Shown in pieces: positions 5,172-12,504 of a stretch of DNA of 29,854 nucleotides. The DNA is from a virus. The position numbers and the translations under genes were made by a program. Below the pieces are notes generated by a model that saw nothing but the letters and a program-made list of their open reading frames with translations, had not been told where the DNA came from and searched no databases. The stretch spans positions 1-29,854 of the IMG/VR virus record IMGVR_UViG_3300035670_000973; one strand, 5' to 3'. The first letter of the stretch is position 1; each line of letters begins with the position of its first letter.

Positions 5172-6413
5172 TTATTCCACTTCCTCGAAATGCATGCTTG
5201 CACCGTGAAACTGATACATAAGCGTGCCTGTGCGTCCTTCACGGTTCTTGGCAATGTGTAAATACCGTTTACTTTCTTCTTCATCGTCCTTGTACAGGAA
5301 TCCGACTACGTTGCTATCTTGTTCAACTGATCCAGATTCTCGTAAATCAGAGAGTACAGGCTTGTTTCCGCCACGTGATTCCACTGCACGATTTAACTGA
5401 CTGAACAACACAATCGGAATATTTAGCTCGTTCGTCAGCAATTTCATTTCTCGTGTGATTTCAGAGACTTGCACATGCCTAGGGGCTTCTTTGTTTTCTG
5501 CATCAATCAAACCGAGATAGTCAATGACCGCTACATATCCGTTCTTTGCTTCGTGTTGATTTCGCCGAATCATGCGAGAAATACTGCTCAACGTAAATTG
5601 CTTATCGTGTATTCTTAAGCCAGTACGTCGAATATAATCAAGCTTCCTACGCACTCTGTTCTTTTCTTCGTCGCTCATCCGCAAGCTTGGATTTCGGAAT
5701 TTGTAAGTGTTGACGTCTGTCATTTCAGAAATGAATCGCTCTAGCATTTGGCGCTTCGTCATTTCCAACGTGAAGAAGTCAATATGCATGTCCTGATTGC
5801 GTTTCATTGCTTGAATGGCTAAGTTAACACCATACGCTGTTTTACCAACGGAAGGACGTGCCCCGATTGTCAGTAATACACCGCCATGAAGTCCGCCGCC
5901 CAGAATCTTGTCAAGCTTCGAGAAAGTCTTAATCCCTTGTTCTTCCTCGTTTTCTAATCGGTATTCAATTTCCTGTTTTGGTAACAATAAATTCCCGTCA
6001 TCATCAACCGTTCCTAGCTCTTCGACTTCTCTTAGTCGATCTTTTAAAGCTAACTGATTCTTGTTGGTCGGATTCTCTGCATAAGCTTTTGTAGCTTCTT
6101 GCAAACGGTGGTTCAAGTAGACGTTTCGTAGAACTTCAAGGGATTTATCAAAGTTCTGTACCTCAAATCCTGAGTAGCTTAACGATTTGATTTCTGATTC
6201 TGTCAAGTTGGTTTTGTGTGCCAATTCTGAAAAGTCTTCAAAGTTCCCTCGAATCTTAATCAGCGTAGTAGCAAGCACTACATAAATCGGGTTGAAGAAC
6301 CATGCTGAATTGATTTCGTGCAGATTGACAAGCGTAGGTTCTTGCAATAACTTCCCAATGATTTTTCTTTCAAGCTCTTCTTGCGTGTCTAAAACGTGTA
6401 GTTCTGGATTCAT
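5172..6413 (-). CDS. dnaB: Replicative DNA helicase, DnaB family
   Basis: 413 residues with the two DnaB domains: an N-terminal domain (about 1-150, starting MNPELHVLDTQEELERKIIG) and a RecA-like ATPase. Walker A is GARPSVGKTAYG (about residues 187-198), Walker B-type VIDYLGLI and the DnaB loop FSQLNRAVESRGGNKP follow, then SDLRESGSVEQDSNVV. It unwinds the phage fork ahead of host polymerase. The start is ATG at 6413 overlapping the initiator stop as ATGA, preferred over an upstream TTG that adds eight residues. A hexameric helicase acting with the DnaD-like protein encoded immediately before it. Confidence 0.95.
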   Translation of the reverse strand: MNPELHVLDTQEELERKIIGKLLQEPTLVNLHEINSAWFFNPIYVVLATTLIKIRGNFEDFSELAHKTNLTESEIKSLSYSGFEVQNFDKSLEVLRNVYLNHRLQEATKAYAENPTNKNQLALKDRLREVEELGTVDDDGNLLLPKQEIEYRLENEEEQGIKTFSKLDKILGGGLHGGVLLTIGARPSVGKTAYGVNLAIQAMKRNQDMHIDFFTLEMTKRQMLERFISEMTDVNTYKFRNPSLRMSDEEKNRVRRKLDYIRRTGLRIHDKQFTLSSISRMIRRNQHEAKNGYVAVIDYLGLIDAENKEAPRHVQVSEITREMKLLTNELNIPIVLFSQLNRAVESRGGNKPVLSDLRESGSVEQDSNVVGFLYKDDEEESKRYLHIAKNREGRTGTLMYQFHGASMHFEEVE

Positions 6414-7165
6414 AGATTGTCTAACTCCTCTTCCCAAGAAAGGTCAGGTTTACCCTCTTCCGTTTTCATTTCTTGAGATTGCTCTCGTTGTTTTTCGTGC
6501 GCTTCTACTTGGGACACCCTTGTAATCTTCTTACTGAGCCAATTCAACAAGATTTTGTGTGTATAAGCCCATTTCAAAACATTGTTTTCAGCGGATTTTT
6601 TCAAAGCTAAACAAATTAGCTGATCTGCCTCTTGCTCTGTGGCTCCTAACTGTATAAAATCTTCTAGCCAATTATTTATGTGTCCAATGATTGTTCCGTT
6701 AAGCAAGCCAAAACCATTTTGCTCGTAGACAGTAAATGCATTCGGTTTTTTAGTGGCAACCTCACGCGCGTTGTTGTTGTTATATTCAGTTCTAGTAATA
6801 TTCTCTTTGACAGTTTGATCAATAGGGGTATCTACAGTTCTGTCAATAGGGGTATTGATATTTGATTCAGCTTCTTTCACTTGCGCCAAATAAATTTCCC
6901 TTCTCTCAATCTGTTTTGTTCCCTTTTTGTAAATAAGTTTTGTATGGATGTACTTCTTTTTTTCTAGATTTGAAATGTACCTAGAGATCGTTTGAGGAGA
7001 AACTTCGTAAAGGTCTGCAAAGTATTTATTTCTAGCCCAACACATCCCGTATTGATTTGCTAAAGCTGAAATCTCTCCGTACAGCAGTCGTTCAATCGGC
7101 TTAAGCTCTTTGTCGTACCTCACGTTTGCTGGTATGACAGCATAATAGCTAGGTTGTGGCTTCAA
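6410..7165 (-). CDS. DnaD-like replication initiator with winged helix
   Basis: 251 residues. Residues 1-100 form a winged helix-turn-helix (ERLLYGEISALANQYGMCWA, then SPQTISRYISNLEKKKYIHT). Residues 145-220 resemble the DnaD domain (TVYEQNGFGLLNGTIIGHIN, then WAYTHKILLNWLSKKI). Such proteins bind the phage origin and load the helicase, encoded next. Between the domains is a polar linker with the repeat TPIDRTVD/TPIDQTVK and a run of Asn. Start is TTG at 7165, about seven bases after AGGGG and overlapping the upstream stop; there is no better ATG. In related phages the origin lies inside this gene. Confidence 0.85.
   Translation of the reverse strand: MKPQPSYYAVIPANVRYDKELKPIERLLYGEISALANQYGMCWARNKYFADLYEVSPQTISRYISNLEKKKYIHTKLIYKKGTKQIERREIYLAQVKEAESNINTPIDRTVDTPIDQTVKENITRTEYNNNNAREVATKKPNAFTVYEQNGFGLLNGTIIGHINNWLEDFIQLGATEQEADQLICLALKKSAENNVLKWAYTHKILLNWLSKKITRVSQVEAHEKQREQSQEMKTEEGKPDLSWEEELDNL
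6819..6855. repeat. Two direct repeats in the initiator gene, candidate origin repeats
   Basis: The 13-bp sequence TCAATAGGGGTAT occurs at 6819-6831 and 6843-6855, 24 bp apart, in the linker of the DnaD-like initiator gene, beside AT-rich DNA. They encode the TPID repeat of the protein. Initiator-binding repeats in this place are known from related phages, but two copies are few. Confidence 0.35.
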
Positions 7166-7449
7166 TTTTTTCCCCTCATTTCTCTTATCTTCTTCTCTTG
7201 CATTTCAATCGTCTGCATTAATACATTTTTAACTTTGTAATCTTTCTCAATCACTTGATTGCATTCTTCAATCTCGAAATTCTTCTGTTCGATTTCTGTT
7301 TCTTTTGCTGCTAACTGCATTTTTAAATAGCGTATTTCTTGTTCGTAAGAAGCGATTGGTCTAGTCATCTCCATGTCCTGATTGTGCATCACAGCGACTC
7401 GCCCTTTATCTTCCCGTATCACAATTTGTTCAGACTTAATCAAAGTCAT
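7162..7449 (-). CDS. Coiled-coil protein, 95 aa
   Basis: 95 residues. After a short N-terminal part (MTLIKSEQIVIREDKGRVAV) residues 30-92 form an unbroken charged helix with heptad spacing (YEQEIRYLKMQLAAKETEIE...), so a long coiled coil is expected. It starts seven bases after a GGAAG site and its stop overlaps the TTG start of the initiator. No family call; coupling to the initiator hints at an accessory role in replication, which is inference only. Confidence 0.65.
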   Translation of the reverse strand: MTLIKSEQIVIREDKGRVAVMHNQDMEMTRPIASYEQEIRYLKMQLAAKETEIEQKNFEIEECNQVIEKDYKVKNVLMQTIEMQEKKIREMRGKN

Positions 7450-7471
7450 ATGCTTTCTTCCTTTCTAAGAC

Positions 7472-7915
7472 TTAGAACGGCAGGTCATCATCTGAAATGT
7501 CAATGCTGTCATCGTTCTTTTCGAATGGATCATCATTGAAATTTGGATTGTTATATTTTTTCTGATTGCTTGATGTGTTCTCTTGCTTACTTTTATCCGT
7601 TTCGATCAATTGAACGTTCTCTGATACCACTTCTGTTACATAGACTGTGTTTCCTTCGTTGTTCTGATAGCTTCTTGTCTGGACTCTTCCTGTTATCCCG
7701 ACCATTGCACCTTTGTGAGCGTAATTCGCTAGTATTTCAGCGGTTTTTCTCCATGCAACACAGTTAATAAAATCGGTCTCTCTTTCCCCTTGTGCATTTT
7801 TGAAATTTCTATCTACCGCCATCGTGAAACTTGCTACCGCTAGACCACTTCCTGTATATCGTAGTTCTACATCTTTTGTTAAACGTCCAACTAAAGTTAC
7901 TGAATTAATAGCCAT
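7472..7915 (-). CDS. ssb: Single-stranded DNA-binding protein
   Basis: 147 residues. OB-fold at residues 1-105 ([20 protein letters not shown], then [20 protein letters not shown] and [12 protein letters not shown]), a polar linker rich in Asn, Ser and Lys, and the acidic tip ending DISDDDLPF that binds host replication and repair proteins. It coats single strands during phage replication and works with the ERF annealing protein and HNHc nuclease encoded just upstream. I start it at ATG 7915 because GAGAGG is about ten bases before this codon; the ATG three codons earlier is too close to the same site. Confidence 0.95.
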   Translation of the reverse strand: MAINSVTLVGRLTKDVELRYTGSGLAVASFTMAVDRNFKNAQGERETDFINCVAWRKTAEILANYAHKGAMVGITGRVQTRSYQNNEGNTVYVTEVVSENVQLIETDKSKQENTSSNQKKYNNPNFNDDPFEKNDDSIDISDDDLPF

Positions 7916-7931
7916 TTCTTTCATTCCTCTC

Positions 7932-8621
7932 TTATGTGATGTCTTCTCCTTTGAGCCCTATCTTTTTTAAGTCTTCTACTTTTAATTTGATTCCATAAAC
8001 ATGGAACGTCTCAAATACTTCTTTTTCTCCTTGTTCATGTACTCTGTTATGCCAGAATCTATTGAGTGGTATAAGTTCTAATTTTGCATGATTGACTGTG
8101 TTTCTGTCTCGACCCATACCGACTCTTGAACCAGTAACATGATGAATGTCTGCGTTTGGCTCTCCTGTAATGCAACATACTCGGTTAACTAAACAAGCGT
8201 AAATATACCGGTCTATGTCCTCTGTGAGCTTATGAGGATGTGCATGAAGGTGTATTCCGTTTTCTATACAAAACTCTATGAGAAACGATATAAAGTCCCT
8301 TGCAACGGACATGCTACAGTTTGATAAACTGAACCAATCACTAACAATTCCTTTTTTGAAAAACAGCAATTTCATTTCGTCTTTTATAAATTGGATATCG
8401 TAATACCCAAAATGGTTAGATATATCGTTTAAAATCGCATAAGCTTTCTTACGTTGATCCGCGGAGATAAATCGTTTATCATCAAATTGAATCCCTGCTG
8501 TTGGAACGCCACCGTCGGACAACTCACTTAATCGAGTAAAGTTAAATTCATCAATGTCTTTAATTTTGAAAGTTAACTCATCCCCATCTTTTTCTTTAAG
8601 TTGTCCGATCAGTGTTTCCAT
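7932..8621 (-). CDS. Putative HNHc nuclease (HNHc_6-like)
   Basis: 229 residues. The C-terminal part has an HNH-type centre: [20 protein letters not shown] with the His-His pair near residue 161, then [20 protein letters not shown]. The N-terminal 130 residues are a family-specific domain. This fits the phage HNHc_6 family, found beside ERF/RecT-type annealing proteins and SSB in Firmicute phages, where it is thought to act in recombination. Here it sits five bases after erf, with no clear ribosome site of its own, so it is probably coupled to it. Distinct from the intron HNH protein at 26268-26936. Confidence 0.82.
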   Translation of the reverse strand: METLIGQLKEKDGDELTFKIKDIDEFNFTRLSELSDGGVPTAGIQFDDKRFISADQRKKAYAILNDISNHFGYYDIQFIKDEMKLLFFKKGIVSDWFSLSNCSMSVARDFISFLIEFCIENGIHLHAHPHKLTEDIDRYIYACLVNRVCCITGEPNADIHHVTGSRVGMGRDRNTVNHAKLELIPLNRFWHNRVHEQGEKEVFETFHVYGIKLKVEDLKKIGLKGEDIT

Positions 8622-8626
8622 CTAAA

Positions 8627-9280
8627 TCAACTCGCTTTCTTTTTCTTCGTTGTCTCAATCCATTTTTTCGTTTTGTTAATAGCTCCATCGATTGCGTTTC
8701 TAGTTGATTTCTCAAAAGCATCAACTTCCAATGTTCCCAACAGGCTTCTCATTGCTTTCTTACCAGCGTCTTCGCTATCCGAAATTGCATCTAGTTCTTT
8801 AAGCAAGTTCCCCAATTCTTCTAATTGTTCTTTTGTTGGCTTAGGTTCTGGTTTATTCGCATTAACTCTTTCTTGGAATGAATCAGGATCATCTTTATCC
8901 GTTGCGATATTAAAGAATTTAAGCAAGAAATACTTTTCGCCATACGTTAATGCTTTGCCGACTCCTTTTTCTCCTGCTAGATCCATTCCCTGTGCATACC
9001 AATCAATTTCTATTTTTTCTTCTGGTTTTTCGGTATTTAACCAAGTCATTTGCATGGTTAATTCTGTGAATATTTGCAATGTGCCTGTTTTCGTCTCATA
9101 TTCTTTCACTGAGGCATTTTTAATGCTTGGCAATAGGATTAGACCTTGTTCGTTCATATGTTGCCTAACGACTGCTAAAACGTCGCTTGAGCCAACGTAT
9201 TGATATTGTTTTCCTTGTTGCCCTTTTTGGATATAACCGACTTGCTTATGGATTTCATTAAGCTTTTGGTAGATATTCAT
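8627..9280 (-). CDS. erf: ERF-family single-strand annealing recombinase
   Basis: 217 residues. The ERF domain covers about residues 1-150: MNIYQKLNEIHKQVGYIQKG, YQYVGSSDVLAVVRQHMNEQ, then the typical WYAQGMDLAGEKGVGKALTY with the following YFLLKFFNIATDKDDPD. The C-terminal third is charged and linker-like. ERF proteins anneal complementary single strands and drive recombination and circularisation of phage DNA. The start overlaps the end of the Gp157 gene (ATGA). With SSB, HNHc and RusA it makes up a complete phage recombination set. Confidence 0.9.
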   Translation of the reverse strand: MNIYQKLNEIHKQVGYIQKGQQGKQYQYVGSSDVLAVVRQHMNEQGLILLPSIKNASVKEYETKTGTLQIFTELTMQMTWLNTEKPEEKIEIDWYAQGMDLAGEKGVGKALTYGEKYFLLKFFNIATDKDDPDSFQERVNANKPEPKPTKEQLEELGNLLKELDAISDSEDAGKKAMRSLLGTLEVDAFEKSTRNAIDGAINKTKKWIETTKKKKAS

Positions 9281-9780
9281 TTGATACTCAACCCCTTATT
9301 TTCAGTAAGTTCTGCCCATTCAACTTTTTCTCCTTCGTCCTCATAACGTTTCAAGATCTTGTATAATTTATTTTTATCTGGTTTCGCTTCAATGATTTTT
9401 GCTTCTGTCCAACAATCTTCTGGAATCTTAGACTCGTCTTTAATAACTACTGAGCCTTTATACTTACGAATAGAAAAGCTAAAGGCTTCCGTTTCAAATT
9501 TTGTTTTACCAATTCGCTCCATCTCTTCTTGAAGCGTTTGTTTCATGCGATCAATATTCTTTTTCGTTTTTTCTTTTTTCTCTTTAAACTCTTTTTCAAA
9601 TCTTTCGAATCCTTCTACTTTATTCTCAAGTTCTGCAATGATTCTTGCGTATCCATCGGCTTTGCTTTCTATTTCGTCATCTAGTTCTGCCAACGCTTCA
9701 TTTAGCTGTTCCTCATCTAACATTTCAGCAATCTCTAAAATGTTTTGGTAACGTTCAGATATTTCAAACAAAGTTGCCAT
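9277..9780 (-). CDS. Siphovirus Gp157-family protein
   Basis: 167 residues matching the Gp157 family: MATLFEISERYQNILEIAEM, a long charged coiled coil over residues 25-110, and the C-terminal FSIRKYKGSVVIKDESKIPE with DCWTEAKIIEAKPDKNKLYK. Gp157 of Streptococcus thermophilus phage Sfi has been linked to resistance of the carrier to phage, but its action is unresolved. In most genomes it lies right before the ERF/RecT gene, as here, pointing to a role in recombination or replication. Ribosome site AAGGAG lies about ten bases before ATG. Confidence 0.88.
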   Translation of the reverse strand: MATLFEISERYQNILEIAEMLDEEQLNEALAELDDEIESKADGYARIIAELENKVEGFERFEKEFKEKKEKTKKNIDRMKQTLQEEMERIGKTKFETEAFSFSIRKYKGSVVIKDESKIPEDCWTEAKIIEAKPDKNKLYKILKRYEDEGEKVEWAELTENKGLSIK

Positions 9781-9820
9781 ATTTGTGTTTCTCCTTTATA
9801 ATTCAAGTAGGTTATTTTTT

Positions 9821-9842
9821 AGTCGCTGTTCCCTCAGCGGCT
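9821..9842 (+). terminator. Hairpin with plus-strand T-run before gp157
   Basis: An 8-bp stem (AGTCGCTG / CAGCGGCT) with loop TTCCCT. Read on the plus strand it is followed by ATTTTTA, on the minus strand by A-rich sequence. It would therefore end transcription antisense to the early operon, or act as an RNA-processing or stability element in the operon message. Confidence 0.45.
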
Positions 9843-9846
9843 ATTT

Positions 9847-10086
9847 TTATGCCTCTTCAACAAACGTCACATCTAATTCATTAAAGTCTTTATCCACGAC
9901 TTTGTAAGGCGTCTGTCCATTTCTCATCTCATACCTTGCGTATTTGATAGCTTCTTGCTCGTCTGTCGCTGTGACGGTTGTTTGCACCATGACAGGAATC
10001 CATCCGCAAACGATATATTCTTTTTCAACTTCATCATCTTGGTCTGGGTGGGGCATTGCTGTATCAATGATTCGATTGTCTTCCAT
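9847..10086 (-). CDS. Hypothetical protein, 79 aa (DpnD/PcfM-like?)
   Basis: 79 residues, acidic N-terminus, then YIVCGWIPVMVQTTVTATDE followed by QEAIKYARYEMRNGQTPYKV, then VDKDFNELDVTFVEEA. The strand-helix-strand pattern with TATDEQEAI resembles small DpnD/PcfM-type phage and plasmid proteins, but the match is by eye and weak. Start ATG at 10086 overlaps the preceding gene by 23 bp. Function unknown. Confidence 0.6.
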   Translation of the reverse strand: MEDNRIIDTAMPHPDQDDEVEKEYIVCGWIPVMVQTTVTATDEQEAIKYARYEMRNGQTPYKVVDKDFNELDVTFVEEA

Positions 10087-10201
10087 CTTCTTTCAATCCT
10101 TTCTTGATAGCTTTCAAGTAAATTTCCTTTCTGTTCCAGTCGATTTGGATAACTTTGTCTAGTTGTTCAAGTATTCGTTCAGCTGTTTCATCAGTATTCA
10201 T
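10064..10201 (-). CDS. Small protein, 45 aa
   Basis: 45 residues from ATG at 10201 (MNTDETAERILEQLDKVIQI...), seven bases after AAGGAG. A longer open frame upstream has no ribosome site, so I use this start. The C-terminus is basic (RKEIYLKAIKKGLKEDGRQ). The gene overlaps both neighbours by a few bases. No family recognised. Confidence 0.55.
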   Translation of the reverse strand: MNTDETAERILEQLDKVIQIDWNRKEIYLKAIKKGLKEDGRQSNH

Positions 10202-10404
10202 TGTCTTTCTCCTTTCAAAACGCTGTATCCAATCAAGTATATTGGCAAGATGAATACTTCGCCGCCCCACGTTGCTTCATAACCCCTTAAAACTCTCTGT
10301 GCGACTGCGTACTCGTGTGCGTATATTGTTAGTACCAAACACAGCAAAGTCGCTGTAAGGTGCCATATATGCGTCTGTGCGTATCGTTCAATTCGTTTAA
10401 CCAT
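10198..10404 (-). CDS. Small membrane protein, two predicted TM helices
   Basis: 68 residues from ATG at 10404 (MVKRIERYAQTHIWHL...), six bases after GAGGTG. Two hydrophobic segments, about residues 16-36 (HLTATLLCLVLTIYAHEYAV) and 48-62 (EVFILPIYLIGYSVL), are separated by a basic loop, giving an integral membrane hairpin. Expressed with early genes near the immunity region. Small early membrane proteins of phages sometimes affect host entry, division or superinfection; nothing here decides between these. Confidence 0.6.
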   Translation of the reverse strand: MVKRIERYAQTHIWHLTATLLCLVLTIYAHEYAVAQRVLRGYEATWGGEVFILPIYLIGYSVLKGERQ

Positions 10405-10495
10405 TTGCATCACCTCGAATACCATTTTTTTCTACCACCGGATGCATGCGAACGATAAGTCCTTCCTTCTCACGTTCCAGCAGCTCGTATTTCAT
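10397..10495 (-). CDS. Small protein, 32 aa
   Basis: An ORF of 32 residues (MKYELLEREKEGLIVRMHPV then VEKNGIRGDANG) from ATG at 10495, seven bases after GAGGAG. It overlaps the membrane protein gene by 8 bp and the end of the 54-residue gene by 26 bp. Supported only by its ribosome site and packing. Function unknown. Confidence 0.5.
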   Translation of the reverse strand: MKYELLEREKEGLIVRMHPVVEKNGIRGDANG

Positions 10496-10634
10496 AGGCT
10501 AACTCCTCTCTCGTCTGATTGATTCGCCTTAGCACTCTTTCATGTATATGAGAAGGGCACCGAACCGGAGGGTTCAGTTTTCCGTCTTTCAACTTGTGAA
10601 CGGTGCCGTCTTGAGTGAAAATATTGACTTGCAT
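10470..10634 (-). CDS. Small protein, 54 aa
   Basis: 54 residues from ATG at 10634 (MQVNIFTQDGTVHKLKDGKL...), seven bases after AAGGAG; the longer frame upstream lacks a ribosome site. The N-terminal half looks like two beta strands, the C-terminal half a basic helix (HIHERVLRRINQTREELAYE). First gene after the antirepressor. No family recognised. Confidence 0.6.
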   Translation of the reverse strand: MQVNIFTQDGTVHKLKDGKLNPPVRCPSHIHERVLRRINQTREELAYEIRAAGT

Positions 10635-10657
10635 GGTACTTCTCCTTTCTGTTTGGT

Positions 10658-11293
10658 CTACTCCTCTGTGGTACATAGGGAGTGTTTACTAGGCGTACTG
10701 TTATAAATCGTTGTGCTGATTTTAATAGGTAAGTCATACTTATCTTGCACGCCCATAAGGTTCACAACTTCCTCTAACACTTTCTGTCTGTCCTGTAACA
10801 TTTGTGGTGTCATTTCCGCTTTCTTCAACATCTTGTCATAACCGTAAGCTAATGAGATTGCTTTGTTTGCTATCGTATTCGCTTTAATAAAGTTGACTCT
10901 TACAGGATTCTTTAAAGCGTGACTTAAATAGCTCATAGCTTCTTTTTGATGTTCTTTATCCAGCATTCGAAAGACTTGGAAACCTTCTAACCCTGTTTGT
11001 TCTCGTAAGGACTTGATGACTTTGAAGACCCATTCTCTAAAAGCAACTGCTTCCTGTTTATTACTTCTAAAAATCGCTTCATAAATCCCAAATTCATTCA
11101 CAATAGAAGTTTCTTGCTTTCTTCCTAGACTATCTTTGATGGGGTGCTTTTTAAGTACCTCATCTTTAAGACGCTGATTTAATTTCTTTGTTTGGAGATT
11201 TAGTGCCTTAGCAATATCAGACAATACTGCCCACCATTCTCCATCAATAGAAACAAATCGTATGTCGTGACCGTTCCAGTTTTCTGTTTTCAT
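10658..11293 (-). CDS. Bro-N family antirepressor
   Basis: 211 residues. Residues 1-95 are a Bro-N domain (GHDIRFVSIDGEWWAVLSDI, AKALNLQ, SIVNEFGIYEAIFRSNKQEA, FREWVFKVIKSLREQTG). The C-terminal 115 residues are a less conserved helical domain (EHQKEAMSYLSHALKNPVRV). Phage antirepressors of this kind bind DNA or the CI repressor and tip the switch to lysis. It has its own strong ribosome site (AGGAGG seven bases before ATG) and a candidate promoter overlapped by a copy of the CI/Cro operator. That wiring supports a switch role; the target of the protein is inferred. Confidence 0.85.
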   Translation of the reverse strand: MKTENWNGHDIRFVSIDGEWWAVLSDIAKALNLQTKKLNQRLKDEVLKKHPIKDSLGRKQETSIVNEFGIYEAIFRSNKQEAVAFREWVFKVIKSLREQTGLEGFQVFRMLDKEHQKEAMSYLSHALKNPVRVNFIKANTIANKAISLAYGYDKMLKKAEMTPQMLQDRQKVLEEVVNLMGVQDKYDLPIKISTTIYNSTPSKHSLCTTEE

Positions 11294-11318
11294 GGTGTGA
11301 CCTCCTTTTTTTTAGGTT

Positions 11319-11347
11319 AGTATGATTTAAAATCATATATAGTGCAA
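11319..11347 (-). promoter_or_regulatory. Antirepressor promoter with operator O1
   Basis: On the minus strand TTGCAC (11347-11342), 17 bp, CATACT (11324-11319). Between and over the -10 lies the palindrome ATGATTTAAAATCAT (11322-11336; 8-1-8 when extended by one base each side), the same operator as in the cI-cro region. A repressor bound here would block this promoter. Confidence 0.65.
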
Positions 11348-11352
11348 AAAAA

Positions 11353-11565
11353 TTATACTGTTTCTTTTTCTTCATGCTTAACACCCAACAAATCATCAAC
11401 TGATACATTAAAGTATTTTGCAACTTTAATTAAACTTGCAGATGACATACCAAGCTGATTTTTTTCCCATCTGCTCACAGTTGCTTGATCTGTTCCGAGT
11501 TCACGAGCTAGTTCTCCTTGTGACATGTCGCCGTGTCTGATACGCAATTCTTTGATTCTCAACAT
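11353..11565 (-). CDS. cro: Cro-like XRE-family repressor
   Basis: 70 residues that are a single XRE helix-turn-helix (MSQGELARELGTDQATVSRW around residues 14-33) with a short acidic tail. Divergent from cI, first gene of the early operon, led by a good promoter with an operator in its spacer. Cro-type proteins bind the same operators as CI and shut off lysogeny genes. Ribosome site GGGAGG is eight bases before ATG. Assignment as Cro rests on domain, size and location. Confidence 0.88.
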   Translation of the reverse strand: MLRIKELRIRHGDMSQGELARELGTDQATVSRWEKNQLGMSSASLIKVAKYFNVSVDDLLGVKHEEKETV

Positions 11566-11598
11566 GTATATCGCCTCCCTTTCTTTTAGCTTGATTAC

Positions 11599-11628
11599 AT
11601 CTTACCATATGATTTAAAATCATGTCAA
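11599..11628 (-). promoter_or_regulatory. Early (cro) promoter with operator O2
   Basis: On the minus strand TTGACA (11628-11623), 18 bp, TAAGAT (11604-11599). The perfect 7-1-7 palindrome ATGATTTAAAATCAT at 11609-11623 fills the spacer, so any protein bound there excludes RNA polymerase from the early promoter. Confidence 0.75.
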
Positions 11629-11635
11629 GGGAAAT

Positions 11636-11650
11636 ATGAAATAAAATCAT
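11636..11650. promoter_or_regulatory. Operator O3 (imperfect)
   Basis: ATGAAATAAAATCAT, a variant of the palindrome in which one half-site (ATGAAAT) deviates from ATGATTT. Its centre is 27 bp from that of O2. The weaker match suggests lower affinity. Confidence 0.6.
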
Positions 11651-11685
11651 ATAATTATTTTTTATGACTTTTACACAATATTTTA

Positions 11686-11714
11686 TTGATTTTAAATCAT
11701 ATATAATATATAAT
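11686..11714 (+). promoter_or_regulatory. cI promoter with operator O4
   Basis: Plus strand TTGATT (11686-11691), 17 bp, TATAAT (11709-11714). The operator TTGATTTTAAATCAT (11686-11700) covers the -35, so CI or Cro bound here would repress cI transcription. Its centre is 50 bp from O3. Confidence 0.75.
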
Positions 11715-11741
11715 GTAGTTAGTTGAGAAAGGAGTAATTAA

Positions 11742-12428
11742 ATGTGCGATATTGGACAGAGGATAAAACACTTGAGAAATTCACATGATTTGAGTCAAAC
11801 ACAATTGGCTGAATTGCTCGGTTACAAAAATTACACAACTGTCACTAAATGGGAAAAAGGCGAGAACTTACCTCGTGGGAAAGAATTGAAAATGATGGCG
11901 GAGTATTTTAAAGTTTCTACTGATTATATATTAGGTTTAACAAATGATATATTGCCTAATAAAGAAGAAAATGATTTACTCTCCATCTACACCCAACTAG
12001 AACCGCCTAGACAGAAGAAAGTCTACTCTTACGCTGAAAAAGAACTGGAAGATCAGAATAAAGTCGTTTCGTTCCCAGTTTATGGTAAAACAGCCGCTGG
12101 CACTGACCCTGTTACATATGGTGACCCTGATGTTGAACATCAAGACTTTTCAAATGTACCGGCAGGTGCAGACATTGCGCTGAATGTAACGGGAGATAGT
12201 ATGGAACCTCTTATATCTGATGGGTCGATTGTATTCTATAAGAGTCAGCCGACTGTTGAGAATGGCGAAATAGCTATCGTAGAGATCGAAGGAGATGGCG
12301 TCACATGTAAGAGAGTCAAGTTTGACTATGAGAATGAAAAAATCATCCTCCAGTCAGAGAATGATAAGTATGAAGATATGGTGTTTGATAATAATCAGAT
12401 ACGTATTCTAGGGAAAGTATTACTATAA
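11742..12428 (+). CDS. cI: CI-like repressor: XRE HTH plus S24 (LexA-type) peptidase
   Basis: 228 residues. The N-terminal XRE helix-turn-helix is at about 5-65 (LSQTQLAELLGYKNYTTVTK), then a linker, then an S24 peptidase domain from about residue 105. The likely self-cleavage site is Ala-Gly in GKTAAGTDP (about residues 114-122). The catalytic Ser is in GDSMEPLISDG and the Lys in VTCKRVKF. Such repressors hold lysogeny and are cleaved on RecA activation, so induction by DNA damage is expected. Ribosome site AAAGGAG is about nine bases before ATG. It is first in the plus-strand lysogeny operon, followed by a terminator hairpin. Confidence 0.95.
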   Translation: MCDIGQRIKHLRNSHDLSQTQLAELLGYKNYTTVTKWEKGENLPRGKELKMMAEYFKVSTDYILGLTNDILPNKEENDLLSIYTQLEPPRQKKVYSYAEKELEDQNKVVSFPVYGKTAAGTDPVTYGDPDVEHQDFSNVPAGADIALNVTGDSMEPLISDGSIVFYKSQPTVENGEIAIVEIEGDGVTCKRVKFDYENEKIILQSENDKYEDMVFDNNQIRILGKVLL

Positions 12429-12432
12429 AAAA

Positions 12433-12461
12433 GCCCACTCCTCAATAGCTGGGGAGTGAGC
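12433..12461. terminator. Terminator after cI, stronger on the minus strand
   Basis: An 11-bp stem with one mismatch and one wobble (GCCCACTCCTC / GGGGAGTGAGC), loop of seven bases. The plus strand tail is only CTTTA; the minus strand tail is six T. It can end cI transcription weakly and antisense transcription well. Confidence 0.7.
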
Positions 12462-12504
12462 CTTTATCGTTAAAAATAGTATATCACATAAGGAGGAAAA
12501 GAAC

